Shown here piece after piece: positions 1 to 6,342 of a stretch of 23,674 nt of DNA. Below the pieces are notes generated by a model, which saw nothing but the letters and a program-made list of their open reading frames with translations, was not told the DNA's origin and did not search any database. Made by a program: the position numbers and the translations under genes. How positions within the stretch are numbered: the first letter of the stretch is position 1; each line of letters starts with the position of its first letter. Source of the DNA: AcAMD-5 sp044343935 (lineage in GTDB: Bacteria > Actinomycetota > Actinomycetes > S36-B12 > UBA5976); the NCBI GenBank assembly GCA_044343935.1, contig JBIJDU010000022.1, forward strand, positions 1 to 23,674, in the 5' to 3' direction.

Positions 1-144
1 AGATTCAAACTGGCGCACCACCGAAATTGGTTGAGTTGGCGCAATGTTGTATTGGGGCGCCTCAGCTGCGGCAAGCACTTGCTCGACCCCCAAGGTAGTT
101 ACCACTTCGCGCAGATCCGCTACCGCGGTATATCGACCACACAT
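1..144 (-). CDS. SOS response-associated peptidase (SRAP/YedK/HMCES family), 5' end only
   Basis: Only the first 48 codons are inside the window; the gene runs off the left edge. The translation starts MCGRYTAV and later reads QYNIAPTQPISVVRQ. Cys2, exposed after Met removal, is the catalytic nucleophile of the SRAP family, and the N-I-A-P-T-Q stretch (residues 33-38) is a second family signature. The family crosslinks to abasic sites in single-stranded DNA and protects them during replication. The gene is divergent from aroA, with 42 bases between the two start codons. A box CATGCT sits at -12 to -7 from this ATG, resembling the leaderless promoters elsewhere in the window but with C in place of the first T. 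The match at the catalytic N-terminus is distinctive, so confidence is high despite the truncation. Confidence 0.93.
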   Translation of the reverse strand, partial: MCGRYTAVADLREVVTTLGVEQVLAAAEAPQYNIAPTQPISVVRQFES

Positions 145-150
145 GCGAAC

Positions 151-156
151 AGCATG
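151..156 (-). promoter_or_regulatory. Candidate -10 box of the SRAP gene
   Basis: The reverse strand reads CATGCT at -12 to -7 from the SRAP ATG. It keeps the A and final T of the TANNNT box seen at many starts in this window but lacks the first T. No Shine-Dalgarno sequence precedes the ATG. Weak on its own. Confidence 0.35.
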
Positions 157-174
157 CCACTAGGTGTTAATCGC

Positions 175-180
175 TACGCT
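175..180 (+). promoter_or_regulatory. -10 box of aroA (leaderless)
   Basis: TACGCT lies at -12 to -7 from the ATG at 187, so transcription should begin on the A of the start codon. No purine-rich ribosome site precedes the ATG. This supports 187 as the start over upstream in-frame codons. Confidence 0.6.
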
Positions 181-186
181 GTTGCC

Positions 187-1452
187 ATGGCTTGGCAGGC
201 AATTTCCGCATCCGGCGCTGTGACCGGTCAACTTCGGGTGCCCGGTTCCAAATCACTTTCCAACCGCGCGTTGTTGTTGGCTGCCCTAAGCGACGGGCCG
301 AGCAAAATCGCTGGCGTGCTGCTAGCCCGTGACACAAAGCTAATGATCGCCGCCTTACAAACGCTTGGCACCAAAATTGAATTAGGCGAGGTAGTGCAAG
401 TAACTCCTGGCAAATTGATTGGTGGTGGGAAAATTGATGTTGGTCTTGCTGGCACTGTGATGCGATTTGTGCCAGCCATTGCCGCGTTAGCGGATGGTGA
501 AACTTATTTTTATGGCGATGAACAAGCTTCCCTAAGACCAATGCATGTCACCATTGATTCATTGCGCCAACTTGGAATTAATGTGAAAGACAATGGAAGT
601 AATACCCTGCCATTCACTGTTTGTGGTGCCGGCGAAGTTGCCGGTGGTGAAGTGGGCATAGATATTTCTAGCTCAAGTCAGTTTCTCAGCGCGCTGTTGT
701 TAGTTGGAGCAAGATTTAACTTAGGTGTAACGGTGGTAAATACAGCCGATACAGTGCCATCATTGCCACACATTGAAATGACAATTGCTAACCTAGCTGA
801 GCATGGAGTGATTGTTGAGCGCGGGAAAAACACTTGGAAAGTACTACCTGGGCCAATCAAGGCAATTAATCGAATCATTGAGCCAGATTTATCAAATGCA
901 ACAGTATTTCTTGCGGCAGCCATGTTAACTGGTGGCGATATAACAATTTTGGATTGGCCTAAATCCTCCTCGCAACCAAGTGATGAAATTTTGAAGGTAT
1001 TTGAACAACTTGGCGCGAAGATAGAGTTGACTGATATTGGCCTGCGGCTAATTGGTCCTACCGAAATTTCACCCATCAAGGTTGATCTGAGTGCGGTTGG
1101 TGAAATTACCCCAACCATTACTGCCGTTGCTGCAGCCGCAACGGGAATTTCGGTGCTAACTGGAATTGGTCATTTGCGTGGCCATGAAACTGATCGATTG
1201 AAGGCATTAGTAACGGAGTTAGCCAAAGTTGGTATTTTTGCGAAAGAACTCCCAGATGGGTTGGAAATTCATGGCGGCACGTTAACTCCTGCCACGGATC
1301 AACTACATTCATATCACGATCATCGTATGGCAACTTTTGCTGCGATCTTAGGCCTTAGAGTTCCATTGGAATTAGACGATATTGCAACCACCGCAAAAAC
1401 TATTCCAGATTTCACCAACCTGTGGCAACATTTCATTGCAGGAGTTGTGTGA
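187..1452 (+). CDS. aroA: 3-phosphoshikimate 1-carboxyvinyltransferase (EPSP synthase)
   Basis: The product is 421 residues and cytosolic. It transfers enolpyruvate from PEP to shikimate 3-phosphate, the sixth step of the shikimate pathway to chorismate and aromatic amino acids. Visible family motifs are PGSKSLSNRALLLAAL near residues 18-33 (phosphate-binding Lys and Arg), GLAGTVMRF, LRPMHVTIDSL with the conserved Arg, SSSQFLSALLL, the substrate-binding region around SQPSDEIL, and YHDHRMATFAA near the C-terminus. The frame is open back to 31, but that stretch overlaps the divergent SRAP gene and is not AroA-like; the ATG at 187 has a leaderless -10 box and gives the usual family length. The stop codon overlaps the rsgA GTG start in a GTGA arrangement, so the two genes form an operon. 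Confidence 0.97.
   Translation: MAWQAISASGAVTGQLRVPGSKSLSNRALLLAALSDGPSKIAGVLLARDTKLMIAALQTLGTKIELGEVVQVTPGKLIGGGKIDVGLAGTVMRFVPAIAALADGETYFYGDEQASLRPMHVTIDSLRQLGINVKDNGSNTLPFTVCGAGEVAGGEVGIDISSSSQFLSALLLVGARFNLGVTVVNTADTVPSLPHIEMTIANLAEHGVIVERGKNTWKVLPGPIKAINRIIEPDLSNATVFLAAAMLTGGDITILDWPKSSSQPSDEILKVFEQLGAKIELTDIGLRLIGPTEISPIKVDLSAVGEITPTITAVAAAATGISVLTGIGHLRGHETDRLKALVTELAKVGIFAKELPDGLEIHGGTLTPATDQLHSYHDHRMATFAAILGLRVPLELDDIATTAKTIPDFTNLWQHFIAGVV
1441..1444 (+). promoter_or_regulatory. Shine-Dalgarno of rsgA
   Basis: GGAG inside the last codons of aroA, four bases before the GTG at 1449. It supports this internal start and translational coupling to aroA. Confidence 0.55.
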
Positions 1453-2423
1453 AAAATCGTTACGACCAAGATTCAGTTCGAATTAGACCGGCCCGAAACT
1501 CAAGGCCCCGTAGTAAAGACCGACCAAGTCATGAATCGGCTCAGTCCGCACTAGTTACCACAATTGATCGCGGTCGATACACCTGTGTTTTGTTAGATCA
1601 GCTCGATCATGAGTTAACTGCAATTACTGCTCGCGAACTTGGAAAGTCAGCTGTCGTAGTTGGTGATCGAGTGGATTTGGTAGGTGACTTATCTGGCGCG
1701 CCGGGTAGTTTGGCTCGAATTGTGCGGGTGCAAGATCGAAGTAGTTCATTGCGACGAACTGCTGATGACACCGAGGGTAAAGAGCGCTTATTAGTTGCTA
1801 ATGCTGATCAACTTGCAATTGTGGTGGCAGCAGCACAACCAGATCCGCAACCGAGACTCATTGATCGATGCCTAATTGCTGGACTTAATGAAAAAATGAA
1901 AATTATCTTGATAATAACCAAGACTGATCTCAGCGAGCCCACGGAATTGATTACGGATAATCAAGATTTAGTAAGTCAGATAATTAGGACTACTAAAGAT
2001 AGTGATCTAACTGAACTGCGAAATTCGCTAGCTGGTCACGTAACTGTGCTGGTTGGCTCAAGTGGAGTTGGCAAATCAACTTTAGTAAATGCATTACTAC
2101 CTGCTGCAGCTAGACGAACTGGCGCTGTGAATGAAGTGACCGGTCGAGGCAGACATACCTCAACTAGCGCTCAAGCTATTGCGCTTGATGAGAACACTTG
2201 GATTATCGATACGCCAGGAATTCGCTCTTTTGGCATTGCACATGTAAGTTCAGCAACACTAGCCGAAGCATTTCCGGACTTAGCCCAATACTTAGCAACT
2301 TGTTTAAAGTCATGCCAACATGATCAACCAGACTGTGGCCTTACCCAGATTCCAGAATCTAATCAGAAGTTAATTAAACGTGCTGATTCGCTACGTCGAC
2401 TGATTATCTCTAAATCTAATTGA
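1449..2423 (+). CDS. rsgA: Small ribosomal subunit biogenesis GTPase RsgA
   Basis: The 324-residue product is a circularly permuted GTPase that helps mature the 30S subunit. An N-terminal basic tail reads VRIRPARNSRPRSK, typical of actinobacterial RsgA, followed by an OB-fold region at about residues 33-100. GTPase motifs appear in permuted order: G4 TKTD (157-160), G1 GSSGVGKS (203-210), G2-like GRGRHTST (232-239), then G3 DTPG (254-257). The C-terminal zinc site is Cys285, Cys289, His291 and Cys296. The GTG at 1449 overlaps the aroA stop, has GGAG before it, and yields the family's usual N-terminus; the longer in-frame ATG at 1422 adds only aroA-overlapping residues. The last 8 bases overlap the convergent DUF2231 gene. 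Confidence 0.95.
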   Translation: MKNRYDQDSVRIRPARNSRPRSKDRPSHESAQSALVTTIDRGRYTCVLLDQLDHELTAITARELGKSAVVVGDRVDLVGDLSGAPGSLARIVRVQDRSSSLRRTADDTEGKERLLVANADQLAIVVAAAQPDPQPRLIDRCLIAGLNEKMKIILIITKTDLSEPTELITDNQDLVSQIIRTTKDSDLTELRNSLAGHVTVLVGSSGVGKSTLVNALLPAAARRTGAVNEVTGRGRHTSTSAQAIALDENTWIIDTPGIRSFGIAHVSSATLAEAFPDLAQYLATCLKSCQHDQPDCGLTQIPESNQKLIKRADSLRRLIISKSN

Positions 2424-2895
2424 ATTTAACCCACGACCAAACAGCTTCAGCACCAGAATGACCGGTCAGGGCGATGTAACCTGCTGCAAAAATTGCTGCT
2501 AGCACTGTTAATGCTGAAATTAGGTTGCGCACTTTGTTGGAGCCACGCCTCTTATCAACTCGATAGAGCAATATCACTAACGCCAGCAGCGGCAAACTAG
2601 TTAATGGCGCATTATTACCAAACGAAACATGTCGCTCGATTTCTATGTCAAGCCGCTCTAACAGAGCTTCACCACTTAACTTTGCGGCAATCGAACTTAG
2701 CTGCCCGACAACGGCCAAGCCAATAATTACTGAGCCATATTTTCGAGAGATGCTGGGTTTAAGGGCCATGGCAAGAGCGGCAAATGCGGCCAGCGGAACT
2801 AAAACAACGGCGGCATGCACAATTAGTGGATGCACTGGTAACCCCAGCACTAAATCAAAAATTCCAGTTGATTCGGACTCTGCCGCAATAATCAT
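2416..2895 (-). CDS. DUF2231-family integral membrane protein
   Basis: A 159-residue protein with four predicted membrane segments at roughly residues 26-45, 55-73, 98-112 and 124-144. The N-terminal motif GLPVHPLIVHAAVVLVP (18-34) is the DUF2231 signature, and the C-terminus has TGHSGAEAVW. Histidines 22, 27, 89 and 146 sit near membrane boundaries. The biochemical role of the family is unknown to me. The ATG at 2895 is chosen because GGGAG lies six bases upstream; the longer frame to 2946 overlaps the start of hisN. The gene is inserted on the opposite strand between rsgA and hisN: its stop overlaps that of rsgA, and its start is 25 bases from the divergent hisN start. Confidence 0.85.
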   Translation of the reverse strand: MIIAAESESTGIFDLVLGLPVHPLIVHAAVVLVPLAAFAALAMALKPSISRKYGSVIIGLAVVGQLSSIAAKLSGEALLERLDIEIERHVSFGNNAPLTSLPLLALVILLYRVDKRRGSNKVRNLISALTVLAAIFAAGYIALTGHSGAEAVWSWVKFN

Positions 2896-2908
2896 CAGCG
2901 TCTCCCAG

Positions 2909-2914
2909 TACTTT
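2909..2914 (+). promoter_or_regulatory. -10 box of hisN (leaderless)
   Basis: TACTTT lies at -12 to -7 from the ATG at 2921, followed by six bases. It explains how hisN is expressed although only 25 bases separate it from the divergent DUF2231 start. The DUF2231 ribosome site GGGAG (reverse, 2902-2906) is just upstream. Confidence 0.55.
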
Positions 2915-2920
2915 TTCCCC

Positions 2921-3745
2921 ATGACCCAACCATTGGCTGATCCCAATATATCTGCAGAGTCTGCCAGAGATCTAGTAATTGCACATCAACTTGCTGATTT
3001 AGCCGATCAAGTCACGATGGAAAATTTCTTGCGGGCTGACTTGGTGGTAGAAACCAAACCAGATCTAACTCCAGTTACTGAAGTCGATCGAGGTGTTGAG
3101 CGCTTGTTGCGAGAGCACCTATCCGTAGTTTCACCCGATGACGCAGTAGTCGGCGAGGAGTATGGCCAAGCTGGCACCAGTTTGCGCAGTTGGGTGATTG
3201 ATCCCATCGATGGCACTAAGAATTTTGTTCGCGGTGTGCCAGTGTGGGCAACTTTGATCGCACTAATGCAAGGTGATGAATCAATGGTTGGGGTGGTTTC
3301 AGCGCCAGCGCTTGGTCGCAGATGGTGGGCGGTAAAGAACTCTGGCGCATTCAGTGGATCACCTGAACACAGTGGCTTAATTGGTAGAAGAATTAATGTC
3401 TCCAAAATTTCAAAGCTCGCTGATGCTTCGGTTTCATTTTCAGATTTATCGATCGGATCAGATCATCCATTTGCGACAGGATTTACTAAGTTAACTAATG
3501 CAGTTTGGCGGGTGCGCGGCTATGGCGATTTTTGGCAGCATTGTTTAGTTGCCGAGGGTGCGGTGGATATTGCCGCTGAGCCCACAGTTGCGCTTTGGGA
3601 TTTAGCTCCGTTATCAGTTATTGTGACTGAGGCAGGTGGCCGGTTTACCGGACTTAATGGCATTGCCGGACCAGCTCAAGGTTCAGCAGTGGCCACAAAC
3701 AATTTATTACACGAAGCAGCGCTTGAAACTCTCAACGGGCACTGA
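2921..3745 (+). CDS. hisN: Histidinol-phosphatase, inositol monophosphatase fold
   Basis: A 274-residue cytosolic enzyme that removes phosphate from L-histidinol phosphate in histidine biosynthesis. It has the Mg-dependent inositol monophosphatase fold: VVGEEYG (residues 76-82, metal Glu), WVIDPIDGTKNFVRG (91-105, metal Asp pair and Thr), and ALWDLAPLSVIVTEAGG (224-240, metal Asp). The segment LVVETKPDLTPVTEVDR near residues 41-57 is typical of actinobacterial HisN. Position beside aroA and rsgA is conserved in the phylum. ATG 2921 has a leaderless -10 box; the open frame extending to 2645 lies inside the antisense DUF2231 gene and is rejected. The last 14 bases overlap the convergent P450 gene. 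A general inositol-phosphate phosphatase is the alternative, but context favours HisN. Confidence 0.92.
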   Translation: MTQPLADPNISAESARDLVIAHQLADLADQVTMENFLRADLVVETKPDLTPVTEVDRGVERLLREHLSVVSPDDAVVGEEYGQAGTSLRSWVIDPIDGTKNFVRGVPVWATLIALMQGDESMVGVVSAPALGRRWWAVKNSGAFSGSPEHSGLIGRRINVSKISKLADASVSFSDLSIGSDHPFATGFTKLTNAVWRVRGYGDFWQHCLVAEGAVDIAAEPTVALWDLAPLSVIVTEAGGRFTGLNGIAGPAQGSAVATNNLLHEAALETLNGH

Positions 3746-5060
3746 GTTTTAACAGTAAGCCATGTTTTGGCCTAACTGTTACCGAGGGCAACGGAACAAT
3801 GTCATCAACTGGATCAAACTTAAATTTTCTAGCCAACATAGCTAGCGAGATAACACCTTCAAACATTGCAAAATCTCTACCGATACACATGCGATTACCT
3901 AGTCCAAATGGAATAAAAGCACCAGATGGAATTCGGTCCTCAGCCAAAAATCGATCAGGATCAAATTTAGCTGGATTTGGCCATGCCGTTTTATCGCGAT
4001 GCACCACCCAAGGACTGATCACAATCAATGATCCTGGCGCAATCGTTACGCCATCTATCTCATCTGCTGCTATTGCATTTCGGGTGAGCACCCAGGCGGG
4101 TGGATACAGGCGCATTGCTTCATTAAATACTGCCTTGGCATATTTCAATTTAGCGTAATCGGCAAACTCTGGATCTCGCTCCCCCAGCACTTCAGCTGCT
4201 TCTGCTGCCAAGCGTTGTTGTATCTCTGGATTTAAACTCAATAAATGAAGCGCCCAACTTAATGCGCTGGCAACTGTTTCATGCCCAGCGACGATGAAGG
4301 TAACTAACTCATCTCGCACTTGTGAACGAGTGATGTTTCCAGCTGTGAGTTCCGAAACAAGTAACTGTGAAATGGTATTAAGTTGCGGCGTTTGCTCCGC
4401 AGCTGAGATTATTTGATCAACTGCACGCTCTAAAGTTCTATTGGCATTTCGCAGTTTCAAATTTAATGGGGTTGGTAACCATTTTGGTGGAAAAATTGGA
4501 GTGCGAGCACGAGAGACCACTACGTCCAAACCCTTCAAGGTAGCGGAAACCACTCGTTCCGCTCTGAGTTGGAAATCAGCACCAAAAAGCGCTGAACCAA
4601 CGACATTTAACGCAAGTTGCATCATTTCATGATCCAAATCAACTTCAGTATTTACCGATTTATCTAATTTACTTAATACTTGATTGGTTGCAGTTACTGA
4701 ATGCTGCACCACCCCAGCAACGACATCATGATGAAATGCTGGCTGGAGCATTCGCCGCTGATCCCGCCAGCCAGTGGTATCGGCCGCTAATAAGCCGTAG
4801 CCAGTGACAAGTGCGAGGGTGCGATATTGAATAGTTGCTTTGCCGTAGTTCTTTGCGTTGATGCGCAGCACATGATCCACCCAGGCCGGATCAGAAACTA
4901 AATATGTGAGCGGCTTTGGAATTGGAAACTGAAGTAATGTGCCATATTGATCGCGTAGATCCGTTAGGAACTCTGGTGCGGCTGAACGAATTTCAGCAAT
5001 GCCGCGCACCATTTGGGCTGGCTCTGGTCCAGCAGCGTTCATAAATGGGGGCCTCACCAT
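3732..5060 (-). CDS. Cytochrome P450, CYP175-like
   Basis: A 442-residue soluble heme monooxygenase. Landmarks are the C-helix WRDQRRMLQPAFH (98-110), the I-helix oxygen-activation motif AGHET (258-262), the K-helix ExxR pair Glu314/Arg317 in NEAMRLYPP, the FDPDRF meander (366-371), and the heme loop FIPFGLGNRMCIG with axial Cys392. The C-terminal stretch FGLGNRMCIGRDFAMFEG closely resembles, from memory, Thermus CYP175A1, a beta-carotene hydroxylase, so a terpenoid or carotenoid substrate is plausible but unproven. No ferredoxin or carotenoid gene is adjacent. The ATG at 5060 is supported by TAGGCT at -12 to -7; an internal ATG at 5042 is the alternative. The 3' end overlaps hisN by 14 bases. 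Confidence 0.94.
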   Translation of the reverse strand: MVRPPFMNAAGPEPAQMVRGIAEIRSAAPEFLTDLRDQYGTLLQFPIPKPLTYLVSDPAWVDHVLRINAKNYGKATIQYRTLALVTGYGLLAADTTGWRDQRRMLQPAFHHDVVAGVVQHSVTATNQVLSKLDKSVNTEVDLDHEMMQLALNVVGSALFGADFQLRAERVVSATLKGLDVVVSRARTPIFPPKWLPTPLNLKLRNANRTLERAVDQIISAAEQTPQLNTISQLLVSELTAGNITRSQVRDELVTFIVAGHETVASALSWALHLLSLNPEIQQRLAAEAAEVLGERDPEFADYAKLKYAKAVFNEAMRLYPPAWVLTRNAIAADEIDGVTIAPGSLIVISPWVVHRDKTAWPNPAKFDPDRFLAEDRIPSGAFIPFGLGNRMCIGRDFAMFEGVISLAMLARKFKFDPVDDIVPLPSVTVRPKHGLLLKLSAR

Positions 5061-5066
5061 GGCTTG

Positions 5067-5072
5067 AGCCTA
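5067..5072 (-). promoter_or_regulatory. -10 box of the P450 gene (leaderless)
   Basis: TAGGCT on the reverse strand at -12 to -7 from the ATG at 5060. It decides that start over the internal ATG at 5042, and no clear ribosome site is present. Confidence 0.55.
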
Positions 5073-5102
5073 TGATCTGATTGGTTTTCATTAGCCAGCG
5101 AC

Positions 5103-5108
5103 TACCCT
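5103..5108 (+). promoter_or_regulatory. -10 box of the DedA gene (leaderless)
   Basis: TACCCT at -12 to -7 from the ATG at 5115. The gap to the divergent P450 start is only 54 bases. Confidence 0.55.
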
Positions 5109-5114
5109 TACGGC

Positions 5115-5726
5115 ATGGTTGAGTTTGCCGCTGATCTAATCAGTCAGATTGGTTTGCTTGGCGCCGGATTGCTGATCGCAATTGAAGTCATCTTGATGCC
5201 AATACCCTCTGAAATGGTGCTGTTGCTGACTGGTTTCAATGTATCGCTCGGCGAGTTTGGCTTATTAAGTGCAATTGTAATTACCACGATGGGATCGGTT
5301 GCTGGCGCACTCATCCTCTACACCTTTGGTCACCTATTTTCGCAAGAGCGAATAGAAGCAATCGTTGCTAGATGGGGTAAGTACGTTGGCATCTCCCTAT
5401 CAGATTTAACTAAAACATTTAATTGGTTTGAGCGCTATGGCTCGTTCTTAGTTTTCTTTGGCAGGTTGTTTCCAGTAATTCGCAGTTTAGTTAGCATACC
5501 TGCTGGCTTGATTCAAATGTCAATTACTAAATTTGTTTTATTAACTGCTGCAGGTAGCGCGATCTGGAATTCGATTTGGATTTCACTTGGCGTATTTTTA
5601 GGCGAGCGGTGGGAATCGGCAAGTGCCTGGGCAAAGATTATTGATTACGTCGTATATGCCGCGATTGCGGTAATCATGGGTTGGTTTGTGCTCAAGCTAT
5701 GGCAGTACCGAAAGTCCCGCTCTTAA
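5115..5726 (+). CDS. DedA/SNARE-associated (VTT) family membrane protein
   Basis: A 203-residue protein with about five hydrophobic segments and two re-entrant-type regions. DedA hallmarks are the early IEVILMPIPSEMVLLLTG (acidic residue and PxPSE), the GSVAGALILYTFG segment, and FGRLFPVIRSLVSIPAGL near residues 115-132, which carries the family's conserved Gly-Arg and Arg. DedA proteins are thought to act as proton-driven lipid carriers or flippases that recycle undecaprenyl phosphate or other phospholipids; which substrate applies here cannot be told from sequence. The gene starts 54 bases from the divergent P450 start and appears to have its own leaderless promoter. Length matches the family. 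Confidence 0.92.
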   Translation: MVEFAADLISQIGLLGAGLLIAIEVILMPIPSEMVLLLTGFNVSLGEFGLLSAIVITTMGSVAGALILYTFGHLFSQERIEAIVARWGKYVGISLSDLTKTFNWFERYGSFLVFFGRLFPVIRSLVSIPAGLIQMSITKFVLLTAAGSAIWNSIWISLGVFLGERWESASAWAKIIDYVVYAAIAVIMGWFVLKLWQYRKSRS

Positions 5727-5772
5727 GAAACGGACAAATGGGCTTCAGGTCGCGAATCTGCCTTTCCTGCTT

Positions 5773-5778
5773 TAACCT
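5773..5778 (+). promoter_or_regulatory. -10 box of the Rieske gene (leaderless)
   Basis: TAACCT at -12 to -7 from the ATG at 5785. The sequence before the ATG (CCTCCCGCC) is pyrimidine-rich with no possible Shine-Dalgarno pairing, which supports a leaderless mRNA. Confidence 0.6.
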
Positions 5779-5784
5779 CCCGCC

Positions 5785-6342
5785 ATGAAGCGACGTGAAG
5801 CCCTCACCGTATTAGCGGGGTCAGTTGTTGCGTTGTTGCCAATATCAACCGCCAATGCAAATCAAAAACGACGAACTATCTACTGCATGCAAAATGGCAA
5901 AGTTCGCAAAGTAACTGGAGTAAATCCAAGCTGTCCTGTTGGCTGGAATCGCACTTCGACAAAAAAGGGCAAAGCCGCACTAAGGGCGCAACGACAGGCA
6001 GAACAGGATTCTGGTTCTGGTAATTCAACTGCACCAAACACGCCAAGCATCCCAAACAATTGGGTAAAGTTAACAACTCTTGCCGCTCTGCCAGCAACAA
6101 CTGCCACCAAGATCGCAAGCGAGAATATCTGGTTGATTAAGAATGGTGAGAATGTCACCGGGTTCAGCGGCCGTTGCACTCATCAAGGAATTTCAGTTGT
6201 AACCCGTGGTGCTGGATTTTATTGTCCAGGTCATGGCGCAACTTATGACAAGAACGGACAGAATCCAACCAGTCCAGCAACTCGACCACTTGAGCGTGCA
6301 AGGATTGAAGTTGCTAACGGCGACGTCTATTTAGTCAGATAA
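5785..6342 (+). CDS. Secreted Rieske [2Fe-2S] protein with Tat-like signal
   Basis: A 185-residue exported protein. Residues 1-26 form a signal peptide with Arg-Arg (MKRREALTVLAG), a hydrophobic core and an ATANAN-like cleavage region (STANAN), consistent with Tat export of a folded cofactor protein. Residues 30-55 hold a small module with Cys34 and Cys50, followed by a basic then Ser/Asn/Pro-rich linker. The Rieske domain spans about 91-185: CTH (131-133) and CPGH (147-150) provide two Cys and two His ligands for the cluster. The extra cysteines that form the disulfide in cytochrome bc-type Rieske proteins are absent, as in ferredoxin-type domains. The redox partner is unknown. It ends directly against the convergent GH13 stop codon. 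Confidence 0.9.
   Translation: MKRREALTVLAGSVVALLPISTANANQKRRTIYCMQNGKVRKVTGVNPSCPVGWNRTSTKKGKAALRAQRQAEQDSGSGNSTAPNTPSIPNNWVKLTTLAALPATTATKIASENIWLIKNGENVTGFSGRCTHQGISVVTRGAGFYCPGHGATYDKNGQNPTSPATRPLERARIEVANGDVYLVR

Noticed and set aside
31..186. N-terminal extension of aroA
   Set aside because: It overlaps the divergent SRAP start, is not AroA-like, and the ATG at 187 has a -10 box at the leaderless position.
678..1333. Reverse-strand open frames inside aroA
   Set aside because: They are antisense to a well-conserved gene, show no recognisable domain, and have no independent start signals.
2645..2920. N-terminal extension of hisN
   Set aside because: It lies wholly antisense to the DUF2231 gene, and HisN similarity begins after the ATG at 2921.
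3799..4158. Forward open frame inside the P450 gene
   Set aside because: Shadow of the P450 heme-loop end; no family similarity or ribosome site.
5876..6179. Two overlapping reverse frames inside the Rieske gene
   Set aside because: Cys/Leu-rich shadow translations opposite the Rieske domain and linker, with no supporting signals.
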